Shown here: one piece after another, positions 6,296 through 11,829 of the stretch | How the letters are laid out: each line of letters begins with the position of its first letter | Numbering within the stretch: the first letter of the stretch is position 1 | Made by a program: the position numbers and the translations under genes | Assembly (NCBI GenBank): GCA_021158425.1 | Contig: JAGGUR010000123.1 | Location: 1 to 11,829 of the forward strand | DNA: 11,829 nt | Direction: 5' to 3' | From: Candidatus Cloacimonadota bacterium | GTDB taxonomy: Bacteria; Cloacimonadota; Cloacimonadia; JGIOTU-2 | The notes under the pieces: model-generated | Told to the model about the DNA's origin: nothing | What the model saw: only the letters and a program-made list of their open reading frames with translations | The model's database searches: none

Positions 6296-6709
6296 ATGCC
6301 AACCACAGACCCTATTGCTGATATGCTTACTATTATTAGAAATGGAATTCATGCAAAGAAGAAAACCGTAACTATGAATTTATCAAATATGAGAAAAGAA
6401 ATAGCTCGTATACTTTTTGAAGAAAATTTTATAAGTAAATATACTTTACTTGATAAATCAGAAAAGACCAAAAAGAAATTTGAGCAAATTAGAATTACCA
6501 TTCGTTACACTGAAAATGAAGAACCTGTTATTAAAGGATTGAAAAGAGTTAGTAGACCAGGGAAAAGAGTATATGTTAATTCTAATAATATTCCAGTTGT
6601 TTACAATCATCTTGGAATCGCCATATTATCAACAAATATCGGTGTAATTACTGATAGTGTTGCACGAAAAGAAAGAGTTGGTGGAGAATATCTTTGTAAA
6701 ATTTGGTAG
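6296..6709 (+). CDS. rpsH: 30S ribosomal protein S8
   Basis: S8 is a primary 16S rRNA binder of the central domain and, in E. coli, the translational repressor of the spc operon. The sequence has 137 residues, slightly above the usual 130-132; the extra length is in the lysine-rich middle segment (DKSEKTKKKFEQIRI). It starts MPTTDPIADMLTIIRNGIHA, then has NMRKEIARILFEENFI, and IKGLKRVSRPGKRVYV. The C-terminal RNA-binding domain contains GIAILSTNIGVITDSVARKE and ends GGEYLCKIW. GGAGG at 6287-6291 lies just before the ATG. Whether it autoregulates this operon cannot be judged from the sequence. Confidence 0.97.
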   Translation: MPTTDPIADMLTIIRNGIHAKKKTVTMNLSNMRKEIARILFEENFISKYTLLDKSEKTKKKFEQIRITIRYTENEEPVIKGLKRVSRPGKRVYVNSNNIPVVYNHLGIAILSTNIGVITDSVARKERVGGEYLCKIW

Positions 6710-6720
6710 AAAGGGTTTAA

Positions 6721-7305
6721 ATGTCAAGAGTAGGAAAAGAACCAATAATTATTCCCGAGAATGTCAAAGTCAGTATACATAAAAATAAGGTTATTGTAAC
6801 TGGAATCAAAGGAACACTTGAGCATATTTTAAATGATGGAATATCAGCAAAGCTCATTGATAATACTATTGTTGTAACCAGAATTTCTGATGAGAAAAAA
6901 TACAAAAGCTTACATGGTTTGAATCGTTCCTTGATAAACAATATGGTTATCGGAGTTTCAAAAGGATATTTGAAAAAATTGATGATTATTGGAACAGGTT
7001 ATAAAGCTGTAGTAAAAGGCAAATGGTTGGTTTTAAGTTTAGGTTTTTCTCATGATATTTATTTTGAAATTCCTGAAGGTATTGATGTAAGTTTGGAAAA
7101 AATCGGGCGAGCTGAAGCAAGTGTTATACCTGGATTACAAGTTGTAATTGATTTAAGCAGTTATGATAAAGAATTACTTGGTTCAGTCTCTGCAGCCATA
7201 AGAGGTATCAGACCCCCTGAACCTTACAAAGGAAAAGGTATTAGATATGCTGAGGAACATGTAAGAAAGAAAGCAGGAAAAATTGCTGGTGGAGTAACTG
7301 GTTAA
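6721..7305 (+). CDS. rplF: 50S ribosomal protein L6
   Basis: L6 binds 23S rRNA near the sarcin-ricin loop and the factor-binding site. The protein starts MSRVGKEPIIIPENVKV, carries LHGLNRSLINNMVIGVSKGY at the domain junction and IIGTGYKAVVKGKWLVLSLG in the second domain. It ends with the diagnostic RPPEPYKGKGIRYAEEHVRK followed by KAGK. It is 194 residues long, while most bacterial L6 proteins are about 177-185. Most of the excess seems to lie between PEGIDVSLEK and DKELLGSVSAAIR, where about 10 extra residues (around IGRAEASVIPGL) interrupt the usual short link. AAGGG (6711-6715) precedes the ATG. Confidence 0.97.
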   Translation: MSRVGKEPIIIPENVKVSIHKNKVIVTGIKGTLEHILNDGISAKLIDNTIVVTRISDEKKYKSLHGLNRSLINNMVIGVSKGYLKKLMIIGTGYKAVVKGKWLVLSLGFSHDIYFEIPEGIDVSLEKIGRAEASVIPGLQVVIDLSSYDKELLGSVSAAIRGIRPPEPYKGKGIRYAEEHVRKKAGKIAGGVTG

Positions 7306-7314
7306 GGAGAATTT

Positions 7315-7692
7315 ATGATTAAAAAGAATATAGCTAAAAATAGACTGCTTAGATTCAGACGGAAAAGAGCCATAAGGAAAAAAATATCTGGAACACCTGA
7401 AATCCCTCGTATTTCTGTATATAGAAGCTTAAAGCATATCTATGCACAAGCTATTGATGATATAAGTGGTAATACTTTAGTGTCTGCTTCTACCCTTCAA
7501 CCAGAATTTAAAGCTCAAAAAAAGGGAGATATAAAACCTGTTGAAGAAGCATTTTTAACAGGAAGACTTCTGGCTAAGAAATGCTTAGAAAAAGGCATAA
7601 ATCGTGTTTGTTTTGATAGAAATGGTTTTATTTATCATGGAAGGGTGAAAGCCCTTGCAGATGGTGCGCGTAAGGAAGGATTAAAGTTCTAG
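7315..7692 (+). CDS. rplR: 50S ribosomal protein L18
   Basis: L18 binds 5S rRNA and carries it into the central protuberance together with L5. The 125-residue protein has a basic N-terminus ([18 protein letters not shown]), then [29 protein letters not shown], a segment [20 protein letters not shown] and the diagnostic end [20 protein letters not shown]. The length is slightly above E. coli's 117. It has a near-ideal ribosome binding site, AAGGAG at 7304-7309, overlapping the rplF stop. Its own stop TAG (7690-7692) lies in the AGGAG that serves rpsE, so rplF, rplR and rpsE are likely translated in a coupled way. Confidence 0.97.
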   Translation: MIKKNIAKNRLLRFRRKRAIRKKISGTPEIPRISVYRSLKHIYAQAIDDISGNTLVSASTLQPEFKAQKKGDIKPVEEAFLTGRLLAKKCLEKGINRVCFDRNGFIYHGRVKALADGARKEGLKF

Positions 7693-7700
7693 GAGAATAT

Positions 7701-8207
7701 ATGCACAAGCCAATGGATGATGAGAAAGAGGGATTAGTTTTTGAACAAGTGGTAGGCACTAATCGTGTGTCTAAGGTAATAAAAGGTGGAAGACATTTTA
7801 GCTTTAATGCAACAGTTGTAACTGGCGATAAAAATGGAACTGTTGGTGTGGGAATGGGTAAAGCAAATGAGGTTATTCCGGCAATTAACAAAGCAAAGGA
7901 AATCGCAAAAAAAAGCACATTTAAGGTCCCGGTTAGAAATGGGACTATTCCTCATTCTATTACTGGCAAGTATTGTGGAAGCAAAGTTCTTCTAAAACCA
8001 GCAGCGCCAGGCACAGGAATTATTGCAGGTGGACCTGTTAGAGCAATTTTAGAAGCAACAGGTATTGAAAATGTACTTACAAAATCTCTGGGCTCAAACA
8101 CTACACATAATTTGGTTAAAGCAACAGTGGTCGCATTGAAATCTCTCCACTCACACGAAGAGGTTGCTAAATTAAGAAATAAATCAATAGCTGAATTGTT
8201 AGCTTAG
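7701..8207 (+). CDS. rpsE: 30S ribosomal protein S5
   Basis: S5 is part of the mRNA entry channel and of the decoding-fidelity region; spectinomycin-resistance and ram-type mutations map to it in other species. The 168 residues match the family length (E. coli 167). The double-stranded-RNA-binding N-terminal domain contains [19 protein letters not shown] (17-35), [19 protein letters not shown] and [19 protein letters not shown]. The C-terminal domain has [19 protein letters not shown] (103-121), then [17 protein letters not shown] and the final helix. AGGAG (7691-7695) with 5-nt spacing marks the start. A 33-nt AT-rich spacer with a perfect palindrome separates it from rpmD. Confidence 0.98.
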   Translation: MHKPMDDEKEGLVFEQVVGTNRVSKVIKGGRHFSFNATVVTGDKNGTVGVGMGKANEVIPAINKAKEIAKKSTFKVPVRNGTIPHSITGKYCGSKVLLKPAAPGTGIIAGGPVRAILEATGIENVLTKSLGSNTTHNLVKATVVALKSLHSHEEVAKLRNKSIAELLA

Positions 8208-8208
8208 C

Positions 8209-8226
8209 ATATTTATTAATAAATAT
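8209..8226. repeat. Perfect 18-bp AT palindrome between rpsE and rpmD
   Basis: ATATTTATT at 8209-8217 is followed directly by its exact reverse complement, AATAAATAT, at 8218-8226. The palindrome lies 1 nt after the rpsE stop and ends 14 nt before the rpmD ATG. As RNA it would give only a weak A-U hairpin with a forced loop, with no T-run after it, so a terminator is unlikely. It could be an RNA-processing site, a protein-binding site or chance in AT-rich DNA. Confidence 0.5.
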
Positions 8227-8240
8227 CTTAATAGGATAAG

Positions 8241-8423
8241 ATGAAACTGAAAATTACTCAGATAAAAAGTCAAATCGGACAGAAGTTAAACCAAAAAGAA
8301 ACTTTAAAAGCATTGGGTATTCGTAAAATGAATCAGACTGTTGTCCATAAAGATACCCCTGGGATAAGAGGAATGATTAATACTGTTAACCATTTGGTTA
8401 AGGTGGAAAAAGTTAAGAGGTAG
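8241..8423 (+). CDS. rpmD: 50S ribosomal protein L30
   Basis: L30 is a small 23S rRNA-binding protein of the large subunit, missing from some bacterial lineages but present here. The 60 residues match the usual 58-61. The N-terminal strand [20 protein letters not shown] is followed by the diagnostic [20 protein letters not shown], the [10 protein letters not shown] helix and a closing strand [14 protein letters not shown] (8232-8237) forms a modest ribosome binding site close to the ATG. The gene sits between rpsE and rplO as in most spc operons, and its stop is 7 nt before rplO. Confidence 0.96.
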   Translation: MKLKITQIKSQIGQKLNQKETLKALGIRKMNQTVVHKDTPGIRGMINTVNHLVKVEKVKR

Positions 8424-8430
8424 ACTTAAG

Positions 8431-8883
8431 ATGAAATTGAATGAATTAAAAATTCCTGTAAATTCGAAGCATAAACGCAAACGACTCGGGAAAGGCAATG
8501 GTAGCGGATATGGTAAGACAGCTGGTCGTGGGATGAATGGACAGAAATGTCGCAGCGGTGCCAGTATCCCCAATTGGTTTGAAGGCGGACAGATGCCTAT
8601 ACATCGCAGATTGCCAGGCAAGGGCTTTACTAATATATTTAAGAAGAAGAATAGAATTGTCTCTCTTAATAAATTAGCAAGAGTGGAAGAAAATGTTATT
8701 GATATTCCCTTGATGGAAAAACTCGGACTTATTGAAAATCCAAAATATAAAAAATTTCCAGTTAAAGTTTTAGCTAATCGTGAAAATAAATTTGATAGGA
8801 AAAAAATTATAAAAGCCAACAAATTTAGTGAAAAAGCTGTTGAATTAATTGAAAAAATTGGCGGGAAAGCAGAGGTTGTATAA
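8431..8883 (+). CDS. rplO: 50S ribosomal protein L15
   Basis: L15 is a late-assembly large-subunit protein whose extended, glycine-rich N-terminal half threads into 23S rRNA. The 150 residues fit the family (about 144-150). The N-terminal signature runs [20 protein letters not shown], then [13 protein letters not shown], then [19 protein letters not shown]. The globular C-terminal half includes [13 protein letters not shown] and ends with [14 protein letters not shown], the usual L15 closing motif. AGAGG (8416-8420) lies 10 nt before the ATG. Its TAA stop is directly adjacent to the secY GTG, and its last codons contain the secY ribosome binding site. Confidence 0.97.
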   Translation: MKLNELKIPVNSKHKRKRLGKGNGSGYGKTAGRGMNGQKCRSGASIPNWFEGGQMPIHRRLPGKGFTNIFKKKNRIVSLNKLARVEENVIDIPLMEKLGLIENPKYKKFPVKVLANRENKFDRKKIIKANKFSEKAVELIEKIGGKAEVV

Positions 8884-10197
8884 GTGTTGAAATCCATAGT
8901 TAATGTATTCAAAGTTCCGGAATTAAAGAAAAAAATTCTATTCACACTTGGAATTCTAATTGTATATCGTTTGGGCGGGCATATACCCACACCTGGAATT
9001 AACACTGCTGCTATTGGTGAATTTTTCGCAAAAAGTTCAAATACACTCTTCGGAATGTATGATTTATTTGTAGGCGGGAATTTAAGCAAAGCAACAATTT
9101 TTGCCTTAGGAATTATGCCTTATATTACATCTTCAATTGTTATGCAGTTGTTAGGTGCAATTATACCATTTTTTGAAAAACTTAGAAAACAGGGTGCTGA
9201 AGGTCAGAAAAAAATAACACAATATACACGATATGGAACTGTTCTAATAGGAACTTTTAATGCTTTGGGAATTACTGTTTTCCTTGAGAGTATACCTCCA
9301 ACATCTTTAGGACCAGTTGTTCAATATCCCGGTTTTATGTTTAAATTTATTACTATTATCACATTCGTTGCTGGTACTATATTCATTATGTGGTTAGGCG
9401 AGCAGATTACAGAAAAAGGAATCGGGAATGGTATTTCCTTAATAATATTTATAGGTATTATTGCCAGATATCCAAATGGTTTTCTTAATATGGGTAATAT
9501 GGTTGCAAGTGGTACAATGAGCATAATGCTTGCAGTCTTAATATTAATCATTATGGTTGTTGTTACAGCAGCTGTGATTGTTATCACAGAAGCTATGCGA
9601 AAAATTCCCGTTCAGTATGCCAAAAGAGTTATTGGTAGAAAAATCTATGGAGGACAAAGCACACACATCCCTTTAAGAGTGAACTCTGCCGGAGTTATTC
9701 CTATTATTTTCGCCCAGTCAGTTCTTATGTTTCCCCAAACTATCACTACATTTTTTAAAGATAGTGAATTTATGCATACCATATCAAATTGGCTCTCTCC
9801 CGGAGCAGCACTTTATACTATTCTATATGTTCTATTAATAATCTTCTTTGCATATTTTTATACCGCAATTGTTCTTAATCCGGTTGAAATTGCAGATAAT
9901 ATGAAAAAATATGGTGGTTTTATTCCAGGAAGAAAACCTGGCAAGAAGACAGCAGAATACATTAATAGCGTTATTACACGAATCACTCTTCCAGGTGCAC
10001 TCTTTTTTGCATGCATTGCTGTTATGCCAACCTTCTTGATGACTTATGCAAGGGTTCCCTTTTATTTTGGTGGAACGGGATTAATCATTATCGTTGGTGT
10101 AGCATTAGATACCCTGCAACAAATTGAATCTCATCTTGTAATGAGACATTATGATGGATTTATGAAAAAAGGAAAATTAAGAGGTAGAAGAAGATGA
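8884..10197 (+). CDS. secY: Preprotein translocase subunit SecY
   Basis: SecY is the channel of the Sec translocon in the cytoplasmic membrane, working with SecE, SecG, SecA and the ribosome. The 437 residues match the family. Ten hydrophobic segments can be read, at about 17-36, 71-92, 118-136, 151-171, 180-196, 212-235, 270-290, 311-333, 367-387 and 393-411. The plug region carries GGNLSKATIFALGIMPYIT (64-82). The cytoplasmic loops that bind SecA and the ribosome have RKIPVQYAKRVIGRKIYGG (239-257) and GGFIPGRKPGKKTAEYI (344-360). The start is GTG, immediately after the rplO stop, with AGAGG at 8871-8875; the adjacent TTG (8887) is less well spaced. The stop overlaps the adk start by 4 nt. 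Confidence 0.98.
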   Translation: MLKSIVNVFKVPELKKKILFTLGILIVYRLGGHIPTPGINTAAIGEFFAKSSNTLFGMYDLFVGGNLSKATIFALGIMPYITSSIVMQLLGAIIPFFEKLRKQGAEGQKKITQYTRYGTVLIGTFNALGITVFLESIPPTSLGPVVQYPGFMFKFITIITFVAGTIFIMWLGEQITEKGIGNGISLIIFIGIIARYPNGFLNMGNMVASGTMSIMLAVLILIIMVVVTAAVIVITEAMRKIPVQYAKRVIGRKIYGGQSTHIPLRVNSAGVIPIIFAQSVLMFPQTITTFFKDSEFMHTISNWLSPGAALYTILYVLLIIFFAYFYTAIVLNPVEIADNMKKYGGFIPGRKPGKKTAEYINSVITRITLPGALFFACIAVMPTFLMTYARVPFYFGGTGLIIIVGVALDTLQQIESHLVMRHYDGFMKKGKLRGRRR

Positions 10198-10886
10198 CCT
10201 GTAAAGGAAAATTGATTATCATTTTGTTGGGACCTCCTGGAGCAGGAAAAGGGACTCAGGCTAAGCTAATTGAAAATAAGTATAATATTCCTCATATATC
10301 AACAGGTGATATTTTACGAGATGCAATTGATAAAAATTCCACACTGGGCAAAAATGCAAATGATTATATGCATAAAGGCGAGTTGGTCCCGGATGATTTA
10401 GTCTTTGATTTGATAAAAGAGCGTGTAGAAAATCCTGATTGTAAATATGGGGCTTTGTTTGATGGCTTTCCTAGAAATTTAGCACAGGCAAAAATGTTGA
10501 TGAATATACAATATGTGAAACAGAGTAAAAATTTTTTTGTTTTTTTAATTAATATCTCTGATGATGAAGCTATTAGGAGACTGTCAAATCGTAGATATTG
10601 TCCGAAGTGTAAAAGTATCTATAATTTGATTCATAAAATTCCAGAAAGAAAAAAAAATGGGATTTACTTATGTGATAACTGTGGAACAGAATTGATTATT
10701 CGTGATGATGATAAAGTGGAAACTATTAAAAACAGATTAAAAGTTTATCATGAGTCAGCTGAGCATATGATTAATTTTTTTAAGGAACTTTCCGTCTTGC
10801 ATATTATTACAAACAGTATAGAACAAGATGTTTTTCGTGATATTACAAGGATAATTGAAGCAGAATCTACTTTAGAGAAGGATTAA
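10194..10886 (+). CDS. adk: Adenylate kinase, zinc-type long form
   Basis: Adenylate kinase catalyses ATP + AMP to 2 ADP in the cytosol. The 230-residue protein is a long-form enzyme with a full LID domain. The P-loop GPPGAGKGT is at residues 13-21, followed by HISTGDILRDAI for AMP binding, and DGFPRN at 90-95. The LID contains two Cys-X2-Cys pairs, CPKC (136-139) and CDNC (160-163), the structural zinc site found in many Gram-positive and deep-branching bacteria. RRL (128-130) and the later KNRLKVYHE give catalytic arginines. The ATG overlaps the secY stop (ATGA), with GAGG at 10181-10184. A nine-A run at 10649-10657 lies between the two cysteine pairs, but the frame is intact. The C-terminus extends a little beyond the usual 212-220. 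Confidence 0.97.
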   Translation: MTCKGKLIIILLGPPGAGKGTQAKLIENKYNIPHISTGDILRDAIDKNSTLGKNANDYMHKGELVPDDLVFDLIKERVENPDCKYGALFDGFPRNLAQAKMLMNIQYVKQSKNFFVFLINISDDEAIRRLSNRRYCPKCKSIYNLIHKIPERKKNGIYLCDNCGTELIIRDDDKVETIKNRLKVYHESAEHMINFFKELSVLHIITNSIEQDVFRDITRIIEAESTLEKD

Positions 10887-10887
10887 A

Positions 10888-11655
10888 ATGATTTTTATAA
10901 AAAACGAAGCTGAGATTAGATTGATGCGAGAAAGTTGTAGGATTGTTGCAGAGATACTGTATGAGTTAGGAAAAATGATAAAACCCGGAATTAGTACATG
11001 GAGATTAAATAAAAAAGCTGAGGAAATAATAACTGATAATTATGCTGAACCTGCTTTCAAAAATTATCAAGTCCCTGGACTTAAACCATATCCCTTTGCT
11101 ATATGTTCCTCTATAAATAATGAAATTGTTCATGGATACTCTTCTAAAAATAAAATTTTGCGTGAAGGAGATATTATAGGAATTGATACTGGTGCAAAAA
11201 AGAATGGATTTTATGGCGATGCCGCAAGGACTTTTGCTGTCGGGAATATTAGTGAGGAAAACGAAAAATTATTAAGGGTAACGCAATTAGCTCTCAGCAG
11301 AGCAATTGAACGATGTAAAGTTGGAAGTAGAATTGGAGACATTTCATCAATAATTGAGCAAACTGCAAAAGAAAATGGTTTTTATGTTGCAGACGGATTG
11401 ACAGGACACGGTGTCGGAAGAGAATTACATGAAGACCCTATTGTTCCAAATATCGGTAAAAGTGGTAGAGGACCAAGATTGGTTGAAGGTATGACCATTG
11501 CTATTGAGCCAATGTTTAATGTCGGTACTTCTAAAACTGTTGAAAAAGAATGGGTATTTTTTACTGCTGATAATTCTAACTCTGCACATTTTGAAAATAC
11601 AGTTTTAATTAAAAAAGAAGGTCCAGAGATTTTGACCTTATTGGAAAGAAATTAA
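10888..11655 (+). CDS. map: Methionine aminopeptidase, type I
   Basis: This enzyme removes the initiator methionine from nascent proteins with small second residues, acting at the ribosome exit. The 255 residues are typical of the short type Ia form without an N-terminal extension. All five metal ligands are visible: Asp100 (GIDTGA), Asp111 (YGDAARTF), His174 ([11 protein letters not shown]), Glu207 (AIEPMF) and Glu236 (HFENTVL). The substrate-contacting histidines His82 (IVHGY) and His181 are also present. The pita-bread fold is therefore complete. AAGGA (10878-10882) is 5 nt before the ATG, which follows the adk stop by 1 nt. Its stop TAA shares one base with the infA ATG. Placement beside ribosomal genes couples N-terminal maturation to ribosome output. 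Confidence 0.98.
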   Translation: MIFIKNEAEIRLMRESCRIVAEILYELGKMIKPGISTWRLNKKAEEIITDNYAEPAFKNYQVPGLKPYPFAICSSINNEIVHGYSSKNKILREGDIIGIDTGAKKNGFYGDAARTFAVGNISEENEKLLRVTQLALSRAIERCKVGSRIGDISSIIEQTAKENGFYVADGLTGHGVGRELHEDPIVPNIGKSGRGPRLVEGMTIAIEPMFNVGTSKTVEKEWVFFTADNSNSAHFENTVLIKKEGPEILTLLERN

Positions 11656-11829
11656 TGGCAAAGTCAGGTGTTATTGAGGTTGATGGTATAATTAAAGAAG
11701 CTCTTCCAGGCACAAAATTTATTGTTGAATTAGAAAATGGTCATCAGGTTTTAGCACATATTTCTGGAAAAATGAGGATGCATTATATCCGCATCCTTGT
11801 TGGTGATAAGGTAAAATTAGAACTATCAC
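11655..11829 (+). CDS. infA: Translation initiation factor IF-1, 3' truncated
   Basis: IF-1 is a small OB-fold protein that occupies the 30S A site during initiation. Fifty-eight complete codons are visible, out of about 72 expected. The sequence [20 protein letters not shown] is followed by [19 protein letters not shown], then [17 protein letters not shown], which is almost diagnostic for IF-1. The ATG overlaps the map stop by one base (TAATG), and only a weak purine run (GGAAAG) lies upstream, so expression probably depends on coupling or read-through from map. The frame is open to the window's end. By the usual order, rpmJ and rpsM would follow, but they are outside the window. Confidence 0.96.
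   Translation, partial: MAKSGVIEVDGIIKEALPGTKFIVELENGHQVLAHISGKMRMHYIRILVGDKVKLELS

Noticed and set aside
8304..9089. Long antisense open frame (261 codons) across rpmD, rplO and secY
   Set aside because: It lies opposite strongly conserved genes, its translation is a low-complexity mirror of them, and no ribosome binding site or neighbouring minus-strand gene supports it.
10532..10546. Two T7 runs in adk as an intrinsic terminator
   Set aside because: There is no GC-rich hairpin before them and they encode the conserved hydrophobic strand FFVFL of adenylate kinase.

Overview
The window is one uninterrupted, plus-strand ribosomal-protein locus: the downstream part of the S10 operon joined to the spc operon and the start of the secY-adk-map-infA block. 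In order it holds rplC (5' end missing), rplD, rplW, rplB, rpsS, rplV, rpsC, rplP, rpmC, rpsQ, rplN, rplX, rplE, rpsN, rpsH, rplF, rplR, rpsE, rpmD, rplO, secY, adk, map and infA (3' end missing). All 24 genes look intact where they are visible. The gene order is the classical bacterial one, and no extra or unknown gene is inserted.

The organism is a bacterium (IF-1, bacterial-type ribosomal proteins, type I methionine aminopeptidase) with an AT-rich genome, a lysine- and isoleucine-rich proteome and clear Shine-Dalgarno sites (GGAGG or AGGAG type) before many genes. The Shine-Dalgarno use argues against Bacteroidetes proper, and adk lying between secY and map is common in many other phyla. 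Zinc-ribbon forms of S14, L24 and adenylate kinase all occur together. I cannot name the phylum from this alone; a deep-branching or candidate-phylum low-GC bacterium is possible.

Layout: 1-4788 is the S10 part (L3 to S17), 4806-8883 the spc part (L14 to L15), and 8884-11829 carries secretion, nucleotide, N-terminal maturation and initiation genes. Most junctions are a few bases long or overlapping (rplV/rpsC by 17 nt, secY/adk by 4 nt, map/infA by 1 nt), so the whole is probably one transcript or a few read-through transcripts, with the main promoter upstream of the window. No convincing terminator is visible.

The non-routine content lies in the junctions. A GC-rich foldback element sits between rplD and rplW, flanked by a 10-bp direct repeat, and seems to have rewritten the end of L4. 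A second, unrelated GC-rich foldback separates rplN from rplX. A perfect 18-bp AT palindrome lies between rpsE and rpmD. rpsC uses a UUG start whose Shine-Dalgarno lies inside the rplV coding tail, and L6 seems to carry a small insertion in its C-terminal domain. I saw no undescribed multi-gene system here.
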